Below are positions 49,534 to 58,688 of a stretch of 64,000 bases of DNA, one piece after another (the first letter of the stretch is position 1; every line of letters begins with the position of its first letter). Origin of the DNA: Streptococcus chenjunshii. Its GTDB lineage: Bacteria > Bacillota > Bacilli > Lactobacillales > Streptococcaceae. The notes under the pieces are model-generated. The model was not told the DNA's origin, did not search any database, and saw only the letters and a program-made list of their open reading frames with translations. The stretch is from positions 1,736,001 to 1,800,000 of the forward strand of contig NZ_CP031733.1 in assembly GCF_003086355.1 (NCBI RefSeq), in the 5' to 3' direction. A program made the translations under genes and the position numbers.

Positions 49534-50130
49534 TCAGTTTCCAGCACCAGCAGTTCCTTCCAGAATCTTTGTCACAGCGGTTTTTAGTGCTGGCACAACA
49601 TCCTCTTCAAACCAAGGATTTTTTGCCATCCAAAGCTGATTGCGAGGTGACGGATGGACCAAGGGAAAATATTGAGGCAGATAATCTTTATAATGACGGA
49701 CAGTCTCTGTTAAATTTTTACGGCGAGCGGCACCCAGATAATACTGCTGCGAATAACTGCCGACCAGTATCACCAGTTTGACATCCGGCATTTGCGCCAA
49801 TAACTGCGGGTGCCATTTTTCTGCAAAACCTTTACGCGGCGGCAGATCACCTGACTTCCCCTTGCCCGGATAATAAAAATCCATAGCTAAGATACCAAAG
49901 AGCCCGGAATGGTAAAAGGTATTGTCATCAACTCCCATCCAGTCCCGCAGGCGAATACCGCTCCGGTCATTCCAATAGAGGCGGCTGGTCTGTGCCACAA
50001 TCCCAGGTGCCTGCCCGACAACAACAATACGAGCTGTTTCCGGTGCAGCAAATAAAGGCTCGATACCAGCGCGTGTGTAAGCTAAATTAGCTTCATCCTG
50101 CATGATTTTCCGAAAGATCGTTTCTGTCAT
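49534..50130 (-). CDS. Uracil-DNA glycosylase family protein
   Basis: A 198-residue protein of the UDG superfamily (family 4/5-like fold). Motif A reads VVVGQAPGIVAQTSRLYWND and motif B reads PLVHPSPRNQLWM, where His-Pro-Ser is the usual loop. It has no Fe-S cysteines, unlike thermophilic family 4 enzymes. DNA repair is likely, but the lesion is not known. ATG 50130 has AAAGGAAG upstream; the frame extends further up without an SD. Confidence 0.85.
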   Translation of the reverse strand: MTETIFRKIMQDEANLAYTRAGIEPLFAAPETARIVVVGQAPGIVAQTSRLYWNDRSGIRLRDWMGVDDNTFYHSGLFGILAMDFYYPGKGKSGDLPPRKGFAEKWHPQLLAQMPDVKLVILVGSYSQQYYLGAARRKNLTETVRHYKDYLPQYFPLVHPSPRNQLWMAKNPWFEEDVVPALKTAVTKILEGTAGAGN

Positions 50131-50275
50131 TTTCCACTTCCTTTCTTGCTCAGTAAAGCAGCAGGCAGTTAAGCACCACAAAATGTAAAAAACAGCAGTC
50201 AAATGCGGTAGCTGAGAGCAGGTATCGCAGGCTTCCTGATGGTTTTATAGGAATCTTCACATCGTCCCTGCCCCC

Positions 50276-51226
50276 TTATTTTTCATAGGCATCAATAATT
50301 TCTGCAACGAGCGGATGCCGGACAACGTCTTTAGCTGACAGATAGACAAAATCCAGGCCCTTAATATTCTTTAATTTTTCAGAAGCATCTACTAAACCGG
50401 ACTTAGCATGATGAGGCAGATCAATCTGGCTGATATCGCCATTGATAATCATTTTCGAATGGAAGCCTAAACGGGTCAAAAACATTTTCATCTGCATAAC
50501 CGTTGTATTTTGAGCTTCATCAAGAATGACAAAGGCATCATCCAGCGTCCGCCCCCGCATATAAGCTAAAGGAGCAATTTCAATAATATCACGCTCCATC
50601 AAGCGGACTGTCTGTTCTTTTCCCAAAATTTGATAAAGAGCATCGTAGACCGGCCTCAAGTAAGGATCAACCTTCTCCTTAAGATCTCCCGGTAAAAAGC
50701 CTAAACTTTCGCCGGCTTCAACAGCAGGCCGTGTCAGAATAATACGCTTAACCTGACCGCGCTTCAGAGCAGTGACAGCAAGTGTTACTGCCAGAAATGT
50801 TTTTCCTGTCCCAGCAGGTCCGATTCCAAAAATAAGGTCATGATGCTTCACACTGTCAACATAAGCTTTCTGACCTAGTGTCTTTACCCGAATAGGCCTG
50901 CCATAGGAATCTTTGACAATCTCCTCCTCATAAAGAGCGACAAACTGATCAATGTTTCCGTTCTGAGCCATAGACAAGGCTGTTATAACATCAGAAGTAT
51001 TGATTATCATGCCGCGCCCAACCAGAACCAGCAAAGCCTGGACAGTCAGACGAGCCGTTTCAAGGGCTTCTTCATCGCTGCTGACTATCTGGACACGTTC
51101 AGTCCTTGCATGAATAGTCACTCCTAAATTATCTTCGATTAACTTTAAATACCGCTCATTAGAGCCAAACAAATTAACCAGATCATCTGGATGATTAAGA
51201 TTAATATCTACTGAAAAATCTTGCAA
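50276..51226 (-). CDS. PhoH-like ATPase, TTG start
   Basis: A 316-residue PhoH-family ATPase. An N-terminal KH-like part (1-105) precedes the P-loop GPAGTGKTFLAV, Walker B VILDEAQNTT, and the helicase-like NGDISQIDLP. PhoH proteins are linked to RNA metabolism. The start is TTG 51226, with AAAGGAG 8 nt before it; no ATG gives the complete family N-terminus. A family A unit ends 17 nt before the start codon. It is often placed upstream of ybeY in Bacillota, as here after the UDG-like gene. Confidence 0.93.
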   Translation of the reverse strand: MQDFSVDINLNHPDDLVNLFGSNERYLKLIEDNLGVTIHARTERVQIVSSDEEALETARLTVQALLVLVGRGMIINTSDVITALSMAQNGNIDQFVALYEEEIVKDSYGRPIRVKTLGQKAYVDSVKHHDLIFGIGPAGTGKTFLAVTLAVTALKRGQVKRIILTRPAVEAGESLGFLPGDLKEKVDPYLRPVYDALYQILGKEQTVRLMERDIIEIAPLAYMRGRTLDDAFVILDEAQNTTVMQMKMFLTRLGFHSKMIINGDISQIDLPHHAKSGLVDASEKLKNIKGLDFVYLSAKDVVRHPLVAEIIDAYEK

Positions 51227-51243
51227 AAATAAACTCCTTTAAA

Positions 51244-51454
51244 TAAGATACAAAGGCCGTATAAAGCTCACAGCAAAAATGACGGTAAGCCAGAAATCTC
51301 CGATTTCGTCTGCGCACCTCTGCCAGGATGACTAGAAGGGTGCGGCAGGCTGTAAAGACTGCAAAGCCTTCAGTCAGCTACGGCTAGCTAACTTGGAATC
51401 AATTCTAAACTTAGCCATCTCTTTTTTGCACAGAGCTTAGGCCGTGTTCAATTC
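51244..51454 (-). repeat. Family A repeat unit, medium form (sense -)
   Basis: Minus-strand start GAATTGAACACGGCC at 51454, end GGCCTTTGTATCTTA at 51244. Arms are of the AAGCTC class (TAAGCTCTGTGCAAAAAAG with TTTTTGCTGTGAGCTTTA). It contains the GAAATC-TCC-GATTTC hairpin module. It is nearly identical in build to the unit at 54758. Confidence 0.87.
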
Positions 51455-51457
51455 CAA

Positions 51458-51568
51458 TAAGATACAAAGGCCGGGAAGAACGCAAAGAGAAAATAGGAGC
51501 CTGACCGAAGAGTCACTAAAGACTCTAGGGAGGGCTGTCTTTTTCTCACAGCGTTTAGGCCGTGTTCA
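51458..51568 (-). repeat. Family A repeat unit, short form (sense -)
   Basis: ACGC-class arms, GAGTC/GACTC hairpin, 3' end GGCCTTTGTATCTTA. The 5' end is cut to TGAACACGGCC. It directly adjoins the previous unit. Confidence 0.85.
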
Positions 51569-51639
51569 TCAAACCGCTACTGTGTCTTCATTATATCAAA
51601 AAATCACGCGCTGAGCGTGACTTTTTCATAACCGGCTTT

Positions 51640-52455
51640 TTAAAACAGACAATGCTCTATCAGCTCCTTATTCCTGATGGTCTTTACCCAGTCATCAGGG
51701 ATAGCATCGTAACCGTAAATGATACCAGCTAAAGCTCCCGTAACAGCTCCTGTTGTATCCGAATCATCACCTAGATTAACAGCTTTTAAGACAGCTTCAG
51801 AAAAGCTGTCAGTCTGAAGCAGACACCACAGAGAAGCCTGTAAAGTGTGAACAACAAACCCTGAGGAAGAAATCTGACTTTCAGGCATACGCGCTAATTC
51901 TTTTAATCTAAAAAAATGATTGCTGACTTCTACTTCCTTTAAAATATACGGAAGCTCTCTGCCACCCAAAAGCCCGCGAGCTACGCTGATATAGATACGG
52001 CAGGCTTCCTTAGAGAGTGCATGAGCATGTGTCAGAGCTGAAACAACATCGATATCACTGTCATTAACATCAAGGAAAGCTAAAGGAATGATACGCATCA
52101 AAGAGCCATTCCCGTTTGACCAAAAATCACTGAGCCCATGGCCGCTTGTCAGCGCTTCATAAGTCGTCTGACCGTAATCAAACAATTGTTCACCCGCGCA
52201 GTAGGCCCCATGAAAAAGCCAATTTTCAAACCGGCGACGCAAATCAGCGAGATCAAGCCGGCCCTTCTCTCTGATCGAATCACAGGTTGCCAGTGTCATG
52301 CTGGAATCGTCAGACCATGTTCCCGGCGGCTGATGATAAGTTCCGAAGCCAGTCATCCCTTCTATGCAGAAACTGCCACGCTCCTTAAACTCAACCGGAA
52401 GCCCCAGAGCATCGCCTACAATCAGACCGTAAACAGCAGCACGTAACGTGTTCAT
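51640..52455 (-). CDS. ADP-ribosylglycohydrolase family protein
   Basis: A 271-residue DraG-like protein. Dinuclear magnesium motifs are seen: GLIVGDALGLPVEF near the N-terminus, GTWSDDSSMTLA in the middle, and NLGDDSDTTGAVTGALAG near the C-terminus. These enzymes remove ADP-ribose from proteins or small molecules. No ADP-ribosyltransferase is visible nearby. ATG 52455 has AAAGGAG upstream. A hairpin TCACGC...GCGTGA at 51604-51622 lies after its stop, with T residues on the plus-strand side. The small YozE-like gene precedes it by 11 bp. Confidence 0.92.
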   Translation of the reverse strand: MNTLRAAVYGLIVGDALGLPVEFKERGSFCIEGMTGFGTYHQPPGTWSDDSSMTLATCDSIREKGRLDLADLRRRFENWLFHGAYCAGEQLFDYGQTTYEALTSGHGLSDFWSNGNGSLMRIIPLAFLDVNDSDIDVVSALTHAHALSKEACRIYISVARGLLGGRELPYILKEVEVSNHFFRLKELARMPESQISSSGFVVHTLQASLWCLLQTDSFSEAVLKAVNLGDDSDTTGAVTGALAGIIYGYDAIPDDWVKTIRNKELIEHCLF

Positions 52456-52466
52456 AAACAGCTCCT

Positions 52467-52682
52467 TTAATGAAGCAGATAGTCTTCCCAAATTTGATCA
52501 AATTCACTCAGGTTAAAAGAAAATCCTGCTTTCTCTTCCAAATAACGACTGATTTCATCAAAATCGGATGTATGCTTAGGAAACTCCGATTCCTGAAAGA
52601 CCAGATCAGCCAAAAGAGCCGCCGAAGCGTGACTCTTAGAATGACGCTGAGTCATTAGCCATGTATAAAACGATTTTCTCAC
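52467..52682 (-). CDS. YozE/UPF0346 family small protein
   Basis: A 71-residue protein starting [17 protein letters not shown] and ending [18 protein letters not shown], closely matching the UPF0346 (YozE) family found beside ribosome recycling and S1-type RNA-binding genes in streptococci. The start is a GTG (52682, with another GTG at 52685), preceded by GGGGG. Function is unknown. A family A unit ends 17 nt before the start. Confidence 0.9.
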   Translation of the reverse strand: MRKSFYTWLMTQRHSKSHASAALLADLVFQESEFPKHTSDFDEISRYLEEKAGFSFNLSEFDQIWEDYLLH

Positions 52683-52699
52683 CACATACCCCCAAAAAA

Positions 52700-52813
52700 C
52701 AAGATACAAAGGCCGTTAAGAAAGCGACTGAAAAATAGGAGCCTGACCGAAGAGTCACTAAAGACTCTAGGGAGGGCTGTCTTTTTTCCGAGCTTTCAGG
52801 CCGTGTTCAGTTC
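52700..52813 (-). repeat. Family A repeat unit, short form (sense -)
   Basis: AAGC-class arms and GAGTC/GACTC hairpin, with ends as in the family. It is nearly identical to 46006-46119. A truncated 3' end follows at 52816 (AAGATACAAAGGCCGCG) and fades by about 52870, just before the stop codon of the S1-domain gene. Confidence 0.87.
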
Positions 52814-52873
52814 ACCAAGATACAAAGGCCGCGAAAAACAGCGCTTAAATATCTGAATGCGACAGCATTTTAG

Positions 52874-53743
52874 CTACTGGGAATCTTTCGTAATCAGCTC
52901 AGTGCCGGATTGGCTCTGCCTGATTTGGCCCGTCTTCATCAGGCCGCCTAAAGCTTTTTTAAACTGGCCTTTAGAAATCCCAAATGTAGCTTTTATATCC
53001 TCTGGCGATGACTTATCGTTCAGTGTCATAAAGCCACTATTTGCCTGTAAATAAGCCAAAATCATCTGACCATCTTGTTCCAGCGTTTCAAAAGAACGCG
53101 GTTTAAGGGAGAGGTAGAGTGTGCGGTCAACACTGCGAAAACCAATAACACGCGCATTAAGAACCTCACCTAAGCGCGGTTCATTGTAGCGTTCACTCGG
53201 ATGGATAAAGCCGAGCATATTATTTTCAGGCAGGTAAACAAATGTCCCAGAGAGTTTGAGACAGTAAACAATTGCCGGCCAAGTTTGATTCTGCATATTA
53301 TCATAGGCCGGACCAGCCATTTTCTGAAAAACGTCAGGAGCCGCCGGCACCGCCCAAATTCGATTTTTCCGGTCTACGGTCAAACAGACATACAGTCTGT
53401 CACCCTTTTTAGGCCAAAGGGTTTTGAGCTCAGGCAGCAAATCCAGAGAAACGACGACTTGCTTATCCGGAAGCCCTATCTCAAGAAAAACACCTAAATC
53501 ACGGCGGACTTCTGTCACCTCTCCCCAGCCGTACTGCTCACGGCCTGCCACTATTTTCTTAGTCGTCATGCGCAGTTTTTGTTTCATATCTGTGTAAACA
53601 AAACCCTTAACCATATCGCCTAAGCGGTGTTCCCCCTCTTCTTTGGCGAGAGCAAATGTTGTGCCGTCTTTTTGAATAAAGTAAAAACGGTCATTTTCAT
53701 CTGTTACCAAACCAGTGATAACAGTTGCAAGTAAATGGTTCAT
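52874..53743 (-). CDS. S1-domain RNA-binding regulator (CvfB/YitL family)
   Basis: A 289-residue protein with tandem S1-like OB domains (about 1-210) and a C-terminal winged helix (about 225-285, KATFGISKGQFKKALGGLMK). This build is typical of CvfB, which affects virulence factor expression in Gram-positive cocci. ATG 53743 is the family start; the SD is weak. The bases just before it (TAAAATACAAGGACCT) look like a decayed family A end. It lies between the UPF0346 gene and frr, the usual streptococcal order. Confidence 0.88.
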   Translation of the reverse strand: MNHLLATVITGLVTDENDRFYFIQKDGTTFALAKEEGEHRLGDMVKGFVYTDMKQKLRMTTKKIVAGREQYGWGEVTEVRRDLGVFLEIGLPDKQVVVSLDLLPELKTLWPKKGDRLYVCLTVDRKNRIWAVPAAPDVFQKMAGPAYDNMQNQTWPAIVYCLKLSGTFVYLPENNMLGFIHPSERYNEPRLGEVLNARVIGFRSVDRTLYLSLKPRSFETLEQDGQMILAYLQANSGFMTLNDKSSPEDIKATFGISKGQFKKALGGLMKTGQIRQSQSGTELITKDSQ

Positions 53744-54065
53744 TATAAAATACAAGGACCTCAAAACCAATAAGAACAGATTAGCCGATGGATAAGCGGG
53801 CAAAAATCTAAGACAAAGCTGCTCAAAACAGCTGAAAAGTTCTTAGTTTAGACTATTTGTCTGCTGTTTCTAAACGGCCGTCGGACTGTAAAAGCAACAC
53901 TGCTTTTAGAGCAGCTCATACTTTTGCGGTATAACATTTTGTACCGTATCTTTTAGGTTTGAAGTCTTTTTCCTTTCTTTTTCTAAAAAGCAGAAAAACA
54001 GGCAAAAGAGCAGCATGGTACAAAACGGCTCACTTTCCCTGTCTTTTTTTCAAAATGAGCAGCAA
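53744..54065. other. Intergenic region between frr and the S1-domain gene
   Basis: About 320 bp with no gene. The first bases resemble a decayed family A terminus. Near 54000-54050 a weak inverted repeat, AACAGG...CCTGTC with T residues, may end frr transcription. Confidence 0.4.
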
Positions 54066-54623
54066 TCAGACTTCTAACAGTTCCTTCTCTTTATTAGCTG
54101 TCATATCATCAATATGCTTCACAGCCTCATCAGTAGCTTTCTGGATGTCTTTTTCTAAGATTTTCAGCTCATCTTCTGTAATATCTTTATTCTTTTCTTG
54201 TTTTTTAGCCTCATCCATCGCATCACGGCGAATATTGCGAATAGCAATTTTCGCATTCTCACCGGTCTTTTTCACCTCTTTAGCCAGCTCCCTGCGCCGA
54301 TCTTCTGTCAGCGCCGGAATAACTAAGCGAATAACCGAGCCGTCATTAGCCGGATTAATCCCCAAATCTGAAGCATTAATCGCATGTTCAATATTTTTTA
54401 GCGATGATTTATCAAAAGGCGAAATCAAAAGAACCCGAGCCTCAGGAACTGTGATCGAAGCAAGCTGATTCAGGGGGGTCGGAGCACCGTAATACTCCAC
54501 CTGAATCCGATCTAAAAGACTTGCATTAGCACGTCCGGCACGAATAGTAGCAAACTCACGCGCCAAGGACTGATGAGACTGCTCAAAACGCTCCTGTGCT
54601 TTTTCAATAATCGCATTAACCAT
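54066..54623 (-). CDS. frr: Ribosome recycling factor
   Basis: A 185-residue factor that splits post-termination ribosomes with EF-G. Conserved blocks [35 protein letters not shown] and [19 protein letters not shown] are present. Length is exactly typical. ATG 54623 has AAGGAG upstream. A family A unit ends 18 nt before the start, so the usual pyrH-frr transcript now contains two repeat units in its intergenic part. Confidence 0.97.
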   Translation of the reverse strand: MVNAIIEKAQERFEQSHQSLAREFATIRAGRANASLLDRIQVEYYGAPTPLNQLASITVPEARVLLISPFDKSSLKNIEHAINASDLGINPANDGSVIRLVIPALTEDRRRELAKEVKKTGENAKIAIRNIRRDAMDEAKKQEKNKDITEDELKILEKDIQKATDEAVKHIDDMTANKEKELLEV

Positions 54624-54641
54624 AAAAAATTCTCCTTACAC

Positions 54642-54755
54642 CAAGATACAAAGGCCGTGAAGAAAGCGACTGAAAAATAGGAGCCTGACCGAAGAGTCAC
54701 TAAAGACTCTAGGGAGGGCTATCTTTTTTCCGAGCTTTCAGGCCGTGTTCAATTC
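54642..54755 (-). repeat. Family A repeat unit, short form (sense -)
   Basis: AAGC-class arms and GAGTC/GACTC hairpin, nearly identical to the units at 46006 and 52700. It ends 18 nt before frr. Confidence 0.87.
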
Positions 54756-54757
54756 AC

Positions 54758-54967
54758 CAAGATACAAAGGCCGTATAAAGCTCACAGCAAAAATGATGGT
54801 AAGTCCGAAATCTTTGATTTCGCAGACGCACCTCTGCCAAGACGACTAGAAAGCTGCGGTCGACTGTTAAGGCGACAAAGCTTTCAGACGTCTACGGCTA
54901 TTAATTTGAAATCAATTCTAAACTTAGCTATATCTTTTTTGCACAGAGCTTAGGCCGTGTTCAGTTC
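54758..54967 (-). repeat. Family A repeat unit, medium form (sense -)
   Basis: AAGCTC-class arms, GAAATC-TTT-GATTTC hairpin module, minus-strand start GAACTGAACACGGCC at 54967. It is closely similar to 51244-51454. Confidence 0.87.
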
Positions 54968-55035
54968 ATTAAGATTAAAGTCTGTTAAAAATAGGATATG
55001 ATGTCGGCCATAGCATATATTTGACCTTAACAGCT

Positions 55036-55767
55036 TTAGTCGTTTGATTTATTGGAAACAGTTGTTCCAATCTGTTCTCCAAAGACAACCCGTCTGATAT
55101 TGCCTGGTTCATTCATGTTAAAGACAACCAAGTCGATATCATTATCCATCGACAGGGTTGAAGCGGTCGCATCCATAATTTTCAAACCGCGTTTGATGAC
55201 TTCTACATGGGTCAGCTCGTCAAACTTCACTGCGTTGGCATCTTTCTTAGGATCAGCATTATAGACACCGTCCACACCGTTTTTAGCCATCAAAATAGCG
55301 TCGGCTTCAATCTCAGCAGCACGCAGGGCAGCTGTGGTATCAGTTGAAAAATAAGGGGAACCGATACCGGCACCAAAGATAACAACTCGGCCTTTTTCTA
55401 AGTGGCGCAGGGCCCGTCCGCGAATATAGGGTTCTGCCACAGACTGCATAGAAATGGCTGTTTGAACACGTGTATCCACTCCAACCTGCTGCAGGCTGTC
55501 GGCCATGACCAGCGCATTCATGACAGTCCCTAACATTCCTGTATAATCTGCCTGCACCCGGTCCATTCCCGCTTCTGCTGCAGGTTCACCGCGCCAAAGG
55601 TTGCCTCCGCCAATGACCAGAGCAATTTGAACACCTGAATGGTGCACTTCCGCGATTTCTTTTGCCATTGCCTGAACTGTAGGCAGGTCAATACCGCTTC
55701 CTTTTTCACCAGCCAAGGCCTCACCGGACAACTTAATCAAAATACGATGATATTTAGGTTCCACCAT
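55036..55767 (-). CDS. pyrH: UMP kinase
   Basis: A 243-residue amino-acid-kinase-fold enzyme that phosphorylates [39 protein letters not shown] and [20 protein letters not shown] are typical of bacterial PyrH. ATG 55767 is preceded by AAGGAG. It stands upstream of frr as in most Bacillota, but about 410 bp of mostly repeat DNA now lie between. Confidence 0.97.
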   Translation of the reverse strand: MVEPKYHRILIKLSGEALAGEKGSGIDLPTVQAMAKEIAEVHHSGVQIALVIGGGNLWRGEPAAEAGMDRVQADYTGMLGTVMNALVMADSLQQVGVDTRVQTAISMQSVAEPYIRGRALRHLEKGRVVIFGAGIGSPYFSTDTTAALRAAEIEADAILMAKNGVDGVYNADPKKDANAVKFDELTHVEVIKRGLKIMDATASTLSMDNDIDLVVFNMNEPGNIRRVVFGEQIGTTVSNKSND

Positions 55768-56087
55768 TTTCTTACTCCTTATTCTATCCCCATTATTCTA
55801 TCATAATTTCCTTGATAAGGACAGTCCCATTTTCTGAATTCCATATTGAGGCGGATCAAAAGCTATAGAAAGCAAAGGAAGCGCTCCTAGTAAGAAGATT
55901 CCGGCAGACGGTTTCGCAAAACAGTTTACGGTTTAGAATACAGCTGAATCAACTCATAAGATACAGGTACTGACGCGTGCGGATCGCCTGTGAGCACCGT
56001 TTTGCGATTATACTGGAAGCCATAATAAAAGACTGAAGAAAAGCATCCAAAACGGACATTCTCTCCAGTCTGTCAGACTTTTTCTCA
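55768..56087. other. Intergenic region between rplA and pyrH
   Basis: About 320 bp with no gene. GTCTGACAGAC near 56070-56080 forms a short palindrome at the end of rplA that could be part of a terminator. A lone CATAAGATACAGGTAC at 55956-55971 may be a decayed family A end. Confidence 0.4.
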
Positions 56088-56777
56088 TTAAAGTGAATTA
56101 GCATCAACCTTGATACCAACACCCTGTGTAGAGGTGATTGAAAGGTTGGTGATATAAGTCCCTTTAGCTGTTGCCGGTTTTGCTTTTACAATAACATCAT
56201 TAAAGGCTTTAAAGTTTTCAACCAGCTTATCAGCATCAAAAGATACTTTGCCGATGATTGTCTGTACATTGCCGGAACGATCGGCACGGTAAGTGACTTT
56301 TCCGCCTTTAGACTCTTCAACAGCTTTAGCAATATCTGCAGTAACTGTTCCCGTCTTAGGGTTTGGCATCAGATTGCGGGGACCAAGCACACGACCCAAA
56401 CGGCCGACAACAGCCATCATATCAGGTGTTGCGATAACAACATCAAAATCGAGCCATCCGCCCTGAATACGCTGAGCCAAATCTTCCTCACCAACAACAT
56501 CTGCGCCGGCTTCCTTAGCTTCTTCTGCTTTGGCACCACGGGCAAAGACAGCAACACGTGTTGTTTTTCCTGTTCCGTTTGGCAGAACCATAGCACCGCG
56601 AATCTGCTGGTCAGCTTTTTTGACATCAATATTTAAGTTATAGGCAACTTCCACAGTTGCATCAAATTTTGCAAAGTTTGTTTCTTTAACAAGCGCTACA
56701 GCTTCTTCAACACTATAGACTTTAGTGCTGTCAACTTTTTCCAAGGCAGCACGCATTTGTTTGCTTTTTTTAGCCAT
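56088..56777 (-). CDS. rplA: 50S ribosomal protein L1
   Basis: A 229-residue L1 protein. [37 protein letters not shown] and the C-terminal [15 protein letters not shown] are conserved. Length is standard. It follows rplK with a 99-bp gap; L1 also represses its own operon in many bacteria. ATG 56777 has AAGGAG upstream. Confidence 0.98.
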   Translation of the reverse strand: MAKKSKQMRAALEKVDSTKVYSVEEAVALVKETNFAKFDATVEVAYNLNIDVKKADQQIRGAMVLPNGTGKTTRVAVFARGAKAEEAKEAGADVVGEEDLAQRIQGGWLDFDVVIATPDMMAVVGRLGRVLGPRNLMPNPKTGTVTADIAKAVEESKGGKVTYRADRSGNVQTIIGKVSFDADKLVENFKAFNDVIVKAKPATAKGTYITNLSITSTQGVGIKVDANSL

Positions 56778-56876
56778 TTTAAATTTCTCCTTGTAATGTG
56801 GTATTATCGATTTTCATCTCCCACGTCACTTATCAAAAAATATGATCAAGTTTTTGCGGGTACAGGACAGTTACGC

Positions 56877-57302
56877 TTAATCAGTAACGGTGAATCCCAT
56901 AGAACGAGCAGTCCCTTCAATCATACGCATGGCAGCTTCAATATCTGCAGCGTTCAAATCTGGCATTTTAGTTTCAGCAATCTCCTGTACTTGTGCCCGG
57001 GTAACTGAAGCAACTTTGTTTGTATTTGGTTCACCAGAACCTTTGTCAACTCCCGCTGCTTTTTTCAAAAGCACTGCAGCCGGCGGTGTTTTGGTCACAA
57101 AATCAAATGATTTGTCTTCATATACTGAAATAACAACCGGAATAATCATGCCAGCCTGATCAGCTGTGCGGGCGTTGAACTCCTTAGTGAAGCCCATGAT
57201 ATTGATTCCTGCCTGACCGAGTGCCGGACCAACTGGCGGCGCTGGTGTTGCTTTCCCGGCAGGAATTTGCAGTTTAACAACATTTTCGACTTTTTTAGCC
57301 AT
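56877..57302 (-). CDS. rplK: 50S ribosomal protein L11
   Basis: A 141-residue L11 protein. [20 protein letters not shown] near the N-terminus and the C-terminal rRNA-binding domain ([10 protein letters not shown] end) are standard. ATG 57302 has AGGAGG upstream. A promoter lies at 57384-57411. Confidence 0.98.
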   Translation of the reverse strand: MAKKVENVVKLQIPAGKATPAPPVGPALGQAGINIMGFTKEFNARTADQAGMIIPVVISVYEDKSFDFVTKTPPAAVLLKKAAGVDKGSGEPNTNKVASVTRAQVQEIAETKMPDLNAADIEAAMRMIEGTARSMGFTVTD

Positions 57303-57383
57303 TCTAAAAATCCTCCTTTGTGGTTTTGGCGGTAAATAAAAGATTTTTTACCTCCCACAGCAGTGCTGTAAGCACACTTAATT

Positions 57384-57411
57384 AGTATACACTATTTAGG
57401 CAAAAAAGCAA
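57384..57411 (-). promoter_or_regulatory. Promoter of rplK-rplA
   Basis: On the minus strand -35 TTGCTT (57411-57406), a 16-bp spacer and -10 TATACT (57389-57384) precede the rplK leader. Confidence 0.65.
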
Positions 57412-57464
57412 GATTTTTCTATGATTTTATTTACTTTTCCGCTGCTTCATTATAAAATAACATT

Positions 57465-57815
57465 ATGGATATTTACAAATTAATCGCTGCAGCTTTCATT
57501 ATTATGACACCCCTTTTTGCCTTTATCATTGTGAAATTTTTTCGGCTGGGAAAACTGGGGCTGAAATTTCCGGATATTGCTCTGCCCTTATTTGCTGCAG
57601 AAATTGTTTTGGTCTCCGCTCATTTCTTTGAACACAGTCTGCTGCCTTACTATCTGATTGTCATGTCGCTGCTGGCAATCGCTCTGACTTTCGGCTTTAT
57701 TCACAGCCGGTCGTCTTTCTCTTACCGCCGTTTCTGTAAATTTTTCTGGCGGGCCGGTTTCATTCTGACTTTCATTTTTTATGTAGGCTTAGTTGTTTTG
57801 ATTTTGACAATGTGA
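57465..57815 (+). CDS. DUF3397-type small membrane protein
   Basis: A 116-residue protein with four hydrophobic helices (about 5-25, 38-56, 62-80, 92-115) and basic loops. It resembles DUF3397 membrane proteins found beside the rplK-rplA operon in streptococci; function is unknown. No SD precedes ATG 57465. Instead a TATAAAAT box ends only 7 nt before the ATG, suggesting a leaderless or near-leaderless mRNA. A strong terminator follows. Confidence 0.78.
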   Translation: MDIYKLIAAAFIIMTPLFAFIIVKFFRLGKLGLKFPDIALPLFAAEIVLVSAHFFEHSLLPYYLIVMSLLAIALTFGFIHSRSSFSYRRFCKFFWRAGFILTFIFYVGLVVLILTM

Positions 57816-57841
57816 ACAGACCCAAGCAGCCTTTGCAAGGT

Positions 57842-57880
57842 AAAAACCGTCCTGCCGGACTTACTGGCAGGACGGTTTTT
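57842..57880. terminator. Bidirectional terminator
   Basis: AAAAACCGTCCTGCC and GGCAGGACGGTTTTT form a 15-bp perfect stem with A and T runs. It lies between the DUF3397-like gene and the convergent lipoprotein gene. Confidence 0.9.
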
Positions 57881-57936
57881 ATGAAGCAGAACTTTCTTGC
57901 TGTTTTTAACTTCTGAATACTTGATTGGAACAAGGA

Positions 57937-58449
57937 CTAATCCTGTCCCGATAAGGTTACAGTGACCTCCTCTTTATCCAGCAGGTCTTCTAAATCAACG
58001 CTGCTGTCGCTGATATGGCCTAAGTTGGTATAAGACCAGCTGTTTGAACCATAAAAAAGGACTATATTGCTGTCATTGTACAGCATGATATCTCCGGGGA
58101 CAGCGGTCTGCTGACTGTTTTCACTAGGAAGAGTTATGCCCAGACTCCCTACCTGCTCAAAGTCTTCGTAAGCCGTCAAGGTGATGGTCAGTTCCTGCTC
58201 TGCTACATGTTCCCTTAAAGCAGCTACCGACTGATTGTCCTCCCACTCAACAGCAAGCTCTTGACCATCGACAGTCAGCCGAATCGTATCAGAGCGCTCA
58301 TCCTGATTCTGATCGATTCCCGTATCAGCGGCTTGGCTGCCGGAAGTTTCGGACAAGCGGCTGTCTGTTTGGGACTGGCAGGCACTTAAAATAAAAGCAG
58401 CTAGGGCAGTTAAGCATACGATTCTGTAAATCTTTTTGGTTATTTTCAT
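57937..58449 (-). CDS. Lipoprotein with cyclophilin-like domain
   Basis: A 170-residue secreted lipoprotein. The signal peptide (1-23) ends in the lipobox FILSAC. After an acidic, Ser-rich linker (25-52), a domain (about 54-168) resembles the cyclophilin-like fold: IRLTVDGQELAVEWEDN, VGSLGITLPS, PGDIMLYNDSNIVLFYGSNS and WSYTNLGHI. Related domains bind small molecules or have unknown roles. ATG 58449 has no strong SD. It stands alone, convergent with the DUF3397-like gene, next to the bacteriocin export genes. Confidence 0.82.
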   Translation of the reverse strand: MKITKKIYRIVCLTALAAFILSACQSQTDSRLSETSGSQAADTGIDQNQDERSDTIRLTVDGQELAVEWEDNQSVAALREHVAEQELTITLTAYEDFEQVGSLGITLPSENSQQTAVPGDIMLYNDSNIVLFYGSNSWSYTNLGHISDSSVDLEDLLDKEEVTVTLSGQD

Positions 58450-58688
58450 TGGCCAGCTAAACGTCTTTCTGTTTTTTACAGTTTTATCCTACCAAAGACA
58501 GCAAAAGATAACAAATACTTGTTTTTTATAAATGATATTCATAATAGGCATACAAAATCCCATCATGTCCGCAGTGTTTTAAAAACAGTGGGTGCAGCGA
58601 CGAACTTTTACAGCTTTTGACTTCTTGCCGCCAGAGCCTGTAAAGTGAATGATAAGAGGGTTCCTGGCACACAGTCCTGTAATCTCTT

